Of a stretch of DNA of 10,847 nucleotides, positions 1-5,658 are shown in pieces. The position numbers and the translations under genes were made by a program. The stretch's first letter is position 1; each line of letters starts with the position of its first letter. Source of the DNA: Desulfobacterales bacterium (lineage in GTDB: Bacteria; Desulfobacterota; Desulfobacteria; Desulfobacterales; UBA11574); assembly GCA_012974475.1 (NCBI GenBank), contig JAAXQD010000093.1:1-10847 (forward strand). The letters are read 5' to 3'. Below the pieces are notes generated by a model. It was not told the DNA's origin. It worked only from the letters and a program-made list of their open reading frames with translations, and searched no databases.

Positions 1-275
1 CTACAAAAGCAAAGAGTGAGCTGATTGAACTTAATAAAAAATATAAAAAACTTCTTAGCAACTCAGAAAATACGGATGAACTGATCAAAAAACTCGAGAA
101 GTCGAAGCAATTAGACTCAAAACTAAAAGCTGATATCAGCAATCTAAAAAAAGACAGTCAAAATCCCCTAAAATCAAGCATAATCCAGCCGTTTCTTGCA
201 GGAGCTGGGGTCCTTATCGTTGGGTTCATTCTTGGGGGATTAGCGAGAAGAAGGAAGAGATCTAAATTTTATTGA
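1..275 (+). CDS. C-terminal part of SH3-domain, coiled-coil, membrane-anchored protein (TIGR04211/YgiM-like)
   Basis: The gene enters from the left edge; its first complete codon is at base 3 and it stops with TGA at 273-275. About 90 residues are visible. They begin with a Lys/Glu/Leu-rich stretch typical of a coiled coil (SELIELNKKYKKLL, then DELIKKLEKSKQ). A hydrophobic membrane segment follows near the end (FLAGAGVLIVGFILGGLA), closed by a basic tail (RRRKRSKFY). A coiled coil, then one transmembrane helix, then Arg/Lys is the standard C-terminal half of the SH3-domain proteins grouped as TIGR04211, where an N-terminal SH3b domain lies outside the membrane. The SH3b part would lie left of the window and is not seen, so the family name is inferred from the tail only. 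No terminator is obvious after the stop. Confidence 0.6.
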   Translation, partial: TKAKSELIELNKKYKKLLSNSENTDELIKKLEKSKQLDSKLKADISNLKKDSQNPLKSSIIQPFLAGAGVLIVGFILGGLARRRKRSKFY

Positions 276-307
276 TGGGCTTGGAAAATTTATGAGGGAA
301 TAAATAT

Positions 308-400
308 ATGGCTCTTCACATAAATGCAACTGTAAAGATCTACGGTTATCAAGATTTCCACAAATTTGATGGTGAATTAAGATACCTTTTCATTATTTGA
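308..400 (+). CDS. Possible 30-residue small protein, unrecognised
   Basis: A short ORF starts at ATG 308 behind a reasonable ribosome binding site (GAGGGA at 294-299, 8 bases before the ATG) and ends at TGA 398-400. It starts MALHINATVKIYGYQDF and ends RYLFII. The peptide matches no family I know. It could be a true small protein, or the front of a gene cut short by later rearrangement. Its last bases overlap the -35 box of the promoter for the next gene, so it would end exactly where that transcription unit begins. Confidence 0.25.
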   Translation: MALHINATVKIYGYQDFHKFDGELRYLFII

Positions 401-425
401 CACACAAGCTGCCTTTTACTATAAT
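397..425 (+). promoter_or_regulatory. Consensus sigma70 promoter for the [4Fe-4S] protein gene
   Basis: TTGACA (397-402) and TATAAT (420-425) are both perfect consensus hexamers with an exact 17-base spacer. Transcription would begin near 432, leaving a leader of about 45 bases before the AUG at 478. The TTG at 397 could be read as a start codon of a longer protein, but it lies inside the -35 box, which supports the later start. Confidence 0.8.
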
Positions 426-477
426 CCTATTATCAAACAGGAAATTCTTGGAGTTGTATTTAAGGGAGCAACTCAAT

Positions 478-1284
478 ATGTGCGAATTCTGTGTAAAACA
501 CGGTGATGGCAAGAAGTGGTATCTTGCAATGGAAAACTACTCACGGGAGCTACTCCACCAGCAGGATCGCATTGGGTATATGAGTTATTTCGCAAATACT
601 TTCGAAGAACGAGTTCCCAGAAGCCTAACCCAGCTGGAAAAGCTCTCCCGTACGCCATTTCTCAATATAGCAAAACTTTTTCTCACACCATCACAGAAGC
701 GGGATCACTTCGGTCAAATCGTCCCCTTGGAGGATATGGAGCAAATTCTTGCCCAGATGGATGGTATTTTTCGGCTGTCGTGTCCTTGCCGCCGGGTGAC
801 CACGGGGCAGAAGAACGCACGATACTGTTACGCCTTAACGGCAGACCCACAGCTGGCTGCTGAAGTTGACAACTCTTTCAGCCTCGAGGTTATCACATCT
901 TCCGAGGCAATTGAGTCGATCCGTACCCTGGATAAAGAAGGTCTGTTCCATTCCATCTGGACGTTCAAAACCCCGTATATTGGTGCGGTATGCAATTGTG
1001 ACCAGGATTGCATCGCGTACCGTATTTCCTATTCACGCAGTTACTACCAGGTAATGTTTCGAGGCGAGTATGTCGGGCGGGTGGATTTCGACGCCTGCAA
1101 TGGGTGCCGGAATTGCATGCGGCAATGCCATTTCGGGGCAATCCGTTATTCCGTAGCGAATAAGAAAGTGGAGATAGACGTTCGCCAATGTTTCGGTTGT
1201 GGGGTATGCCGGGCAATCTGCCAGAATGACGCCATTACACTCCATGCCCGAAGCGCAGACCCTGTGGCTGTAAAAATATGGTGA
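478..1284 (+). CDS. Ferredoxin-like protein with two C-terminal [4Fe-4S] clusters, cysteine-rich
   Basis: A 268-residue probable iron-sulfur electron-transfer or redox-sensing protein. The start at ATG 478 is chosen because AAGGGAG lies 9 bases upstream (462-468) and because family members characteristically begin with MCEFC followed by KHG and GKKWY. Two ferredoxin motifs lie in tandem near the C-terminus: Cys207, 210, 213, 217 (CNGCRNCMRQC) and Cys238, 241, 244, 248 (CFGCGVCRAIC), each able to bind a [4Fe-4S] cluster. A further eight cysteines sit in pairs or singly (2/5, 102/104, 117, 172/174/178) and could bind another cluster or metal. There is no signal peptide, so it is probably cytoplasmic. 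Homologues are, to my knowledge, common in sulfate-reducing Desulfobacterota with no defined reaction. It appears monocistronic: a consensus promoter in front and a terminator-like hairpin behind. Confidence 0.85.
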   Translation: MCEFCVKHGDGKKWYLAMENYSRELLHQQDRIGYMSYFANTFEERVPRSLTQLEKLSRTPFLNIAKLFLTPSQKRDHFGQIVPLEDMEQILAQMDGIFRLSCPCRRVTTGQKNARYCYALTADPQLAAEVDNSFSLEVITSSEAIESIRTLDKEGLFHSIWTFKTPYIGAVCNCDQDCIAYRISYSRSYYQVMFRGEYVGRVDFDACNGCRNCMRQCHFGAIRYSVANKKVEIDVRQCFGCGVCRAICQNDAITLHARSADPVAVKIW

Positions 1285-1349
1285 GATGTGTTTCTTAAAT
1301 AAGACTGTTAGATGGGTGGTATAACGTCTGTAATATTTTGACATTAAAA

Positions 1350-1535
1350 TTCAGTTTGAAATCATCAACTCAAAACCTGTTATTTTGCTATAAAACACAT
1401 GTATCATGTCTATAAAAAATCTTGTGATATCGTTTTTGGATAAGGGCAAGCCCGTTTTAATGGGTTTACCCTTTTGATTTTTCAGGGATTTTGGGATATA
1501 TGTAATCGGTGAAAATTGACGTTGGTTCGGGGGTA
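1350..1535. repeat. Dispersed repeat A (partner of repeat B at 7606-7780)
   Basis: Aligning this spacer with 7606-7780 shows a diverged but collinear repeat. Shared blocks in order are TCATCA, AAAACCTG, CACAT, ATCATGTC, ATAAAA, GATAT, a T-run ending TTTTTGG or TTTTTTGAA, CCTTTTTGA or CCCTTTTGA, and ATATATG. Both copies lie directly downstream of a gene. Copy A contains a strong hairpin (1442-1473) that copy B has largely lost. The origin is not recognised; it could be an old non-autonomous element or a duplicated gene-end region. Confidence 0.55.
1442..1482 (+). terminator. Rho-independent terminator-like hairpin
   Basis: AAGGGCAAGCCC (1442-1453) pairs with GGGTTTACCCTT (1462-1473) across an 8-base loop, with one C-A mismatch and one G-U pair. 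It is followed by TTTTGATTTTT. It lies about 160 bases after the stop of the [4Fe-4S] protein gene and is the nearest good terminator for it. Confidence 0.6.
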
Positions 1536-1610
1536 TGAAGAGTTATTTTCTATTTTTACCAGCAATTGGATAAAATTTATTGCTGAAGGTGTAAAAATAT
1601 TGTAAGTTAT

Positions 1611-1760
1611 TTATGGCGGGACGGTGACCATCGGTCCAAGTTCCAGGATCATGTCTTTGCCCTGGGGCGTTAGGACATTCTCTATCCAAAGAGACTTAAT
1701 CCTGTTATCAGGAGCGCCGACATGCTTATGGCGCCGTCTCGCCAACTTCGTAAATCCAAA
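1611..1760 (-). other. Unassigned minus-strand reading frame, possible gene remnant
   Basis: On the minus strand a frame of 49 codons is open from 1760 to the stop at 1611-1613, with no ATG at its head. The peptide reads naturally for a protein (HKHVGAPDNRIKSLWIENV, then TPQGKDMILELGPMVTVPP), more so than the plus-strand frame over the same bases. I cannot name it. It may be the end of a worn gene or a conserved stretch of a mobile element, since repeat R copy 1 and an IS110 remnant follow at once. The rest of 1536-1817 shows nothing else. Confidence 0.25.
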
Positions 1761-1817
1761 TCAAAAATGTATTGATTCTGTTTCCAAATCTTCAACGAAA
1801 TCGAGCCGAAGCCGATT

Positions 1818-2030
1818 AAAGACATGAGGATCGCATCCCAGTTAAATACAAGCAACAACGTTTAACCCCAGTACGATAGTAAACTACCTTCGGGGCAGGC
1901 GGGATAAATCTTAATCATTAATTATTGATACTTTTTTACCTATCCGTGCGAGCTACAGAGACGCCCATCAAATTATAACTCAAATTTCGCACCCTATAAT
2001 CGGCGTTGTGAATAAAAGGGATGTCTATGC
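1818..2030. repeat. Dispersed repeat R, copy 1
   Basis: About 213 bases, from AAAGACATGAGGATCGCATC to AAAGGGATGTCTATG, are nearly identical to 6522-6785. Long identical blocks include GTTTAACCCCAGTACGATAG, GGGGCAGGCGGGATAAATC and CATCAAATTATAACTCAA. This copy lacks the hairpin insert present in copy 2. Its right end runs straight into the coding part of the IS110 transposase remnant and supplies its new stop codon. Shorter pieces of the same repeat occur at 8986-9025 and 10513-10540. Confidence 0.9.
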
Positions 2031-2299
2031 TTTAATCCCTCATACTGTTTAATTGCAGATGGATTGGCCAGATGGGCGTATGAATATCCTGGATCCATAA
2101 GGCCGTCCACCAGCCAATACCGGTTGAAGGTGGATTCAACCACAAATCCTTTGATTTGATCCCGAAAAGGGTCTAGTGTTTGTAAGATCTGTTCAAGATG
2201 ATTCGGAACTCTTTTCTTGAACACACGATTGAATGCATTGTCCATGATGTCGATGTAAGTATTTCTTGAATGAAGATCTAATCCGGCGGTTAGTTCCAT
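1994..2299 (-). pseudogene. IS110-family transposase, N-terminal remnant
   Basis: The minus-strand ORF starts at ATG 2299-2297 with an excellent ribosome binding site (AAAGGAGG) and encodes the N-terminal RuvC-like DEDD domain of IS110 transposases. AGLDLHSRNTYIDIMD holds the first Asp (D8), VVESTFNRYWLVDGL holds the Glu (E55), and LANPSAIKQYEGLKH is the family's signature region. At His91, where intact members continue with an Asp-rich motif (typically TDD...DA), the frame runs into repeat R and stops ten codons later. Intact transposases are roughly 300-400 residues, so the last catalytic Asp residues and the whole C-terminal Tnp20 domain with its serine are missing. The protein cannot transpose. 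The truncation seems to have come with the repeat. Confidence 0.85.
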
Positions 2300-2302
2300 T
2301 GA

Positions 2303-2384
2303 GCACCTCCTTTTGTTAAAGGGTTATTATATTTTCCTTAACCACCTATAACAAATCGCATCCTTTTCTGCGGTTGGGAGGTGC
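2303..2384 (-). promoter_or_regulatory. Inverted repeat that can mask the transposase ribosome binding site; possible bridge-RNA region
   Basis: GCACCTCC (2303-2310) is the complement of the transposase Shine-Dalgarno region. Its perfect partner GGAGGTGC lies at 2377-2384. On the minus-strand transcript the upstream arm could pair with and hide the ribosome binding site. The same segment lies where IS110-group elements encode their bridge RNA (5' non-coding end). Which role, if either, applies cannot be told from one truncated copy. Confidence 0.4.
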
Positions 2385-2450
2385 CTTTCAGATGATTGTC
2401 AAGTAAACACAAAACAGATCCCGTTGAAAATTCAGATAAGAGGTGAAGCC

Positions 2451-3503
2451 ATGAAGCCTATGGTTCTTGTAACTGGAGCTAATGGCCATATAGGATCGAA
2501 CCTAATAAAAGAACTAATTCTAAGTGGTTATCGGATTACGGCCTTCATCAGGGAAAACGCTTTTTTAAAAGGAATCGAAGGGCTCGACATCAAGTATCGA
2601 TTTGGAAACGTTTTAAATGAGGAAAGTTTTGTACGGGCTGCCGAAGGATGTGAGGTGATCTTTCATACAGCTGCGGTATACCGTATATGGGCAAAGGATC
2701 CTAAAGAAATAATGGCACCGGCCATTGAAGGGGCAAAAAATCTGTTGTCGGCAGCAAGGCGAAACAACGTAGCCCGGATAGTTTATACTAGCTCGGTAGC
2801 CGCTGTGGGTGCTTCCCCATCGACAGACGTCTTTCGAACAGAAGAAGATTGGAACGAAGACCCAACAAACGTCTATGTTATTGCAAAAACCGAGAGTGAA
2901 AAACTCATTCATAAGCTTTCCGAACAGCATCGAATCTCATGCGTCAGCGTCTGCCCGAGTATTGTCTTGGGACCGCTGAATTTTAAGATTACACCGAGCA
3001 TGGAAATTTTGAAAAACTGGATTAACGGCAAAGGAACACTGTGGACAGGAATCCAGAATTTTGTTTCAGTATCCGACGTGGCGAAAACTCATGTTTTGGC
3101 CTGTGAAAAAGGCGAATCTGGAAAGCGGTATCTTGCGATAGGAGAAAATATTTATATTCCGGAGATAGGAAACATATTAAAGGAAATGGTTGGAATAAAA
3201 CCTTTATATCTTCCCGGCTTTGTGCTTAATTATATGGGAGCCCTATTTTTTGAAACGATTTCTTGGCTCACAGGCAACCCACCGTTTACCACCAGATCCT
3301 GGGTCAAAGAAGGTGTTTACCGCTATCTAAACGTTGACTCATCCAAAACTCGAGCCGACCTTGGGATTGAGCCGAAGGGAATCAGAGAGACCTTTACCGA
3401 AGCCATTTCATGGCTTTTGTTTCGCAACCAAATCGAGAAAAAAATCGCACAAAGAATCTTCGTCAAATTTCCTATAGATCCTGAGTGGGTGAATTACGAA
3501 TAG
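2451..3503 (+). CDS. NAD(P)-dependent epimerase/dehydratase, extended SDR family (dihydroflavonol-reductase-like)
   Basis: A 350-residue extended short-chain dehydrogenase/reductase, probably acting on a sugar, steroid or similar carbonyl/alcohol substrate with NAD(P)(H) in the cytoplasm. The Rossmann motif GxxGxxG is at 9-15 (TGANGHIG). A conserved acidic-type segment follows (GNVLNEES), then the HTAA strand, YTSSVAAVG with the catalytic Ser at 114/115, and the YxxxK pair Tyr142/Lys146 (YVIAK). The length and these motifs fit the dihydroflavonol 4-reductase/HpnA-like branch. The substrate cannot be told. Start ATG 2451 is chosen for its ribosome binding site (AGGTGA, 2441-2446); an upstream in-frame TTG at 2424 has none. 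The gene stands alone between a dead IS110 piece and a 270-base spacer. Confidence 0.85.
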   Translation: MKPMVLVTGANGHIGSNLIKELILSGYRITAFIRENAFLKGIEGLDIKYRFGNVLNEESFVRAAEGCEVIFHTAAVYRIWAKDPKEIMAPAIEGAKNLLSAARRNNVARIVYTSSVAAVGASPSTDVFRTEEDWNEDPTNVYVIAKTESEKLIHKLSEQHRISCVSVCPSIVLGPLNFKITPSMEILKNWINGKGTLWTGIQNFVSVSDVAKTHVLACEKGESGKRYLAIGENIYIPEIGNILKEMVGIKPLYLPGFVLNYMGALFFETISWLTGNPPFTTRSWVKEGVYRYLNVDSSKTRADLGIEPKGIRETFTEAISWLLFRNQIEKKIAQRIFVKFPIDPEWVNYE

Positions 3504-3715
3504 GATTTGATATAATGACCTCGCCATCCCAAACAACATATTAAAAAATCTCTAATCCACTATTTTTCTTGACCATACAAGCACATTGGTGTATCTATCT
3601 GCTTGAATTGAAAGCTGATTTTTAGGATCTAATTATTGTCTAATCTGATTCTTGATCGAGTATAGGATTTTCCATAACCAGCACCGAAAACTTCCTCTGA
3701 AGCTGATTCAGCAGC

Positions 3716-3733
3716 ATCGTTACCGTTAACGAT
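3716..3733. promoter_or_regulatory. Inverted repeat upstream of the RAM-domain gene, possible operator
   Basis: ATCGTTA (3716-3722) and TAACGAT (3727-3733) are perfect inverted arms around a 4-base loop, about 40 bases before the start codon of the Lrp-type gene. The position suits an operator or an RNA hairpin in the leader. The rest of the 3504-3774 spacer shows nothing convincing; TTGACC (3570s) followed 17 bases later by TATCTA is only a poor promoter match. Confidence 0.3.
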
Positions 3734-3774
3734 CTGGCAACAATGAGTTATTTACTTTGAAAGGGGGTTATATC

Positions 3775-4008
3775 ATGGCAAAGGCAATTGTTCTAATTAC
3801 GTCAAATCCGGGTGTCGACCGTGAGGTCGCCGGTGAAGTCAAGAAAATCGAAGGAGTGGAAAATGTCTATTTGACTGCCGGGCGTTTTGATATCGTGGCA
3901 GAGTTACAGACTCCTGATGACGCCAGTATGCTTTCTGTGACATATGACAAGATAAGAGTCATTGGCGGCATTAGAGATACACACACCATGTTCTGCTTGA
4001 AAGTTTAG
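3775..4008 (+). CDS. Stand-alone Lrp/AsnC ligand-binding (RAM) domain protein
   Basis: A 77-residue protein that is just the C-terminal RAM domain of Lrp/AsnC regulators, without the helix-turn-helix. It shows the beta-alpha-beta-beta-alpha-beta pattern of the domain: strand AIVLITSNPG, helix VDREVAGEVKKI, strand VENVYLTAG, FDIVAELQ, helix MLSVTYDKIRV, then GGIRDTHTMFCLKV. The closing IRDTHTMF segment is a hallmark. Such proteins form oligomers and bind amino acids or other small molecules, either alone or by mixing with full Lrp proteins; the ligand here is unknown. Start ATG 3775 is chosen because AAGGGGG lies 7 bases upstream (3761-3767); the in-frame TTG at 3757 would place the Shine-Dalgarno inside the coding region. 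The gene is likely single, with an inverted repeat before it and a hairpin after it. Confidence 0.88.
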   Translation: MAKAIVLITSNPGVDREVAGEVKKIEGVENVYLTAGRFDIVAELQTPDDASMLSVTYDKIRVIGGIRDTHTMFCLKV

Positions 4009-4029
4009 CCGTATACCGTTCCGATTTTG

Positions 4030-4057
4030 GGCTGGAGTTGGAGCTTGGCTCCAGCCT
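4030..4057 (+). terminator. Stem-loop after the RAM-domain gene, possible terminator
   Basis: GGCTGGAG (4030-4037) pairs with CTCCAGCC (4049-4056), and a G-U pair extends it at 4029/4057. The tail CATCCTGTTTCTT is only moderately T-rich, so termination would be weak. It lies 21 bases after the stop codon. Confidence 0.4.
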
Positions 4058-4147
4058 CATCCTGTTTCTTACCCATTTCCTGGAAAACAAGAGGGGCAAG
4101 AAAACTATCGGGCTGTTGTGAAAGCTTGACATTTCAGGATAATTATT

Positions 4148-4744
4148 ATGGCAATAGTCAGAATAAAGGTCTTTTCCGATTACCTTTGACCCTTCTGCTG
4201 GCTGGCGGAGCCGGCCTTAAACAAGCTTACGCAAGAAGATTCTGCTGTGGAAGTGATCTGGTGCGCGTTCGAGCTGCGTCCCGATCCTGTGCCCACTCTG
4301 GATCCAAAAGGAGAATATCTGCAGAGAGTCTGGAGAGATTCTGTCCATCCTTTGTCCGAGAAGTTGGGTTTTCATATGAAACTGCCTCCGGTGCAGCCCC
4401 GCTCGCGCCGGGCCCACGAAGCCTCGCACTGGGCTAATGCGCAAGGTTATTTTAATGATTATAACCTTTCGATCTTTGAAGCCTTTTTTGAAAGGGGGGA
4501 GGATATCGGTAAAAAAGATGTCCTTGTCCGGCTGGCATCGGATCTGGGCCTGGACGGCGAAGCGCTGCGGTCTGCGCTGGAACAACGCGATTTTGAGAAA
4601 AGCGTTTTGGCAGAGGAGGAGGAGGCTGAGCGCTATGGCGTCCAAGCGGTTCCGGCCTTTGTTGCCGGGGGTCAGATGATGTTGAGTGGTGTACAACCTT
4701 TGGATCGACTCAGGGATTTGGTTGCATGGGCGCGTAAAAAATGA
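4148..4744 (+). CDS. DsbA/FrnE-family thiol oxidoreductase, probable selenoprotein with in-frame TGA (UxxC)
   Basis: Reading from ATG 4148 (AGGA at 4136-4139, 8 bases upstream) gives MAIVRIKVFSDYL, then TGA (4187-4189), then PFCWLAEPALNKL and on to the stop at 4742-4744: 198 residues if TGA is decoded. In the DsbA-like thioredoxin fold (HCCA isomerase/FrnE group) this spot is the first cysteine of the CPFC active site. The TGA thus stands exactly where cysteine should be, giving U14-P15-F16-C17. Downstream the family pattern is intact: ELRPDPVPTLDP, a helical insertion, and the cis-proline loop GVQAVPAF (Pro169). A stem-loop meeting the usual bacterial SECIS layout follows the TGA. There is no signal peptide, so the protein is cytoplasmic. 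The alternative is a nonsense mutation, but the rest of the frame is undamaged for over 180 codons. If TGA stops, only 13 residues would be made. Confidence 0.8.
4187..4216 (+). promoter_or_regulatory. SECIS-like hairpin directly after in-frame TGA
   Basis: After the TGA (4187-4189), GGCTGGC (4200-4206) pairs fully with GCCGGCC (4210-4216). The seven pairs include one U-G. The loop is GGA (4207-4209), 17 bases past the TGA. Known bacterial SECIS elements have an apical loop about 16-37 bases after UGA with a G among the first loop bases, and this hairpin fits those rules. It lies inside the coding sequence (WLAEPA codons), as bacterial SECIS elements do, and would recruit SelB. Confidence 0.65.
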
Positions 4745-4944
4745 TTGCAGGATGAATGTGTTAGGTTGTCTGATGCAGTTGTCAAACCCAACGTGAATAA
4801 GAATACGAAATGATTTTTAGGGAAAGAGTGTCAGGGGAAAACACAGCATTTACTTGGATTAAAAAAGGCGATTTGTTTAGCCCGCTCGAAGTCCTTGGTC
4901 GAGTTGCTGCACGTTTAGGCGCTGTTGCAGTTAAGGAGGGCACC

Positions 4945-5658
4945 ATGAATAAACATTGGATAAAAAGGGTTCATCATTTACCCAAAGGCGTGTGTCTACT
5001 TGGGGTGATCGGCTTGGCACTTCTGCTCATCGGATGCGGAAAAGCTGAAGAGAAACCATCGATTGCCCATGAACCGCTATCGTATAAGATGGATGCATTC
5101 AAGCCGTACATTTCTGATCAAACCATGCGCGTTCACTATGGTAAACACTATACCGGATATGTTGACAAGGCAAACCAGTTCCTTAAAGGGGGAGGTTTTG
5201 AAGGTAAAACTGCTGATGAGATTATAGTGCTCACAGCCGGAAAAAAAGAATACACCGCGATCTTTAACAATACTGCCCAGGCCTGGAATCATGCTTTTTT
5301 CTGGAAATGCCTTAAACCTGGGAGTGGAACGGTCGGTGGCGAACTGGCTGATTTGATCATAAAATCGTTTGGAAGCTTCGACACCTTTAAACAAAAATTT
5401 CTGGAGGCGGCCAAAAACCAGTTTGGAAGTGGCTGGACCTGGCTGGTCCTTGACGGTGAGAAACTAAAGATTGTCACCACCACCAATGCGGACACGCCCA
5501 TAGCCCACGGGTTGAAGCCGATCTTCACGGTGGATGTCTGGGAACATGCCTACTATTTGGACTATCAGAATCGCAGGGCAGACTTTGTTAAAAATGTACT
5601 CAATCACCTCGCCGACTGGGATTTCGTTGCCTCCCAGCTGAAATCATCGGAGAAATGA
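4945..5658 (+). CDS. sodB: Fe-type superoxide dismutase, exported lipoprotein
   Basis: A 237-residue superoxide dismutase converting superoxide to oxygen and hydrogen peroxide. All four metal ligands are present: His64 (VHYGKHYTGYV), His116 (AQAWNHAFFW), Asp197 and His201 (DVWEHAYYLDY). Tyr72 and Gln112 sit at the second-sphere positions; Gln within the NNTAQAWNH motif is the pattern of iron-type rather than manganese-type enzymes. Unusually, the N-terminus is a lipoprotein signal: basic start (MNKHWIKR), hydrophobic core, and lipobox LLIGC with Cys31. The enzyme should therefore be lipid-anchored outside the inner membrane. Start ATG 4945 is chosen for AAGGAGGG just upstream (4933-4940); the frame stays open to an ATG at 4810 that lacks a binding site. 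It follows the DsbA-like gene by 200 bases, possibly under its own promoter. Confidence 0.93.
   Translation: MNKHWIKRVHHLPKGVCLLGVIGLALLLIGCGKAEEKPSIAHEPLSYKMDAFKPYISDQTMRVHYGKHYTGYVDKANQFLKGGGFEGKTADEIIVLTAGKKEYTAIFNNTAQAWNHAFFWKCLKPGSGTVGGELADLIIKSFGSFDTFKQKFLEAAKNQFGSGWTWLVLDGEKLKIVTTTNADTPIAHGLKPIFTVDVWEHAYYLDYQNRRADFVKNVLNHLADWDFVASQLKSSEK

Noticed and set aside
1624..1827. 67-codon plus-strand frame in the spacer after the [4Fe-4S] gene
   Set aside because: Its composition is unlike a protein, it has no ribosome binding site, and it runs into repeat R. The minus strand over the same bases reads better.
3650..3760. Minus-strand frame of about 35 codons containing MLLNQLQRKFSVLVMENP
   Set aside because: It reads somewhat protein-like, and ENPILDQE recalls RpoN N-termini, but it is short, has no ribosome binding site and overlaps the leader of the RAM-domain gene. 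Not enough to call.
4187..4189. Reading the DsbA-like gene as a pseudogene with a nonsense mutation, or as two separate ORFs
   Set aside because: The single TGA sits precisely on the catalytic Cys, a SECIS-like hairpin follows at the right distance, and the rest of the frame is intact. A nonsense mutation remains possible but is the less economical reading.
4810..4944. Upstream in-frame extension of the SOD to ATG 4810
   Set aside because: There is no ribosome binding site there, and the extension would bury the lipoprotein signal 45 residues inside the protein, whereas ATG 4945 has AAGGAGGG.
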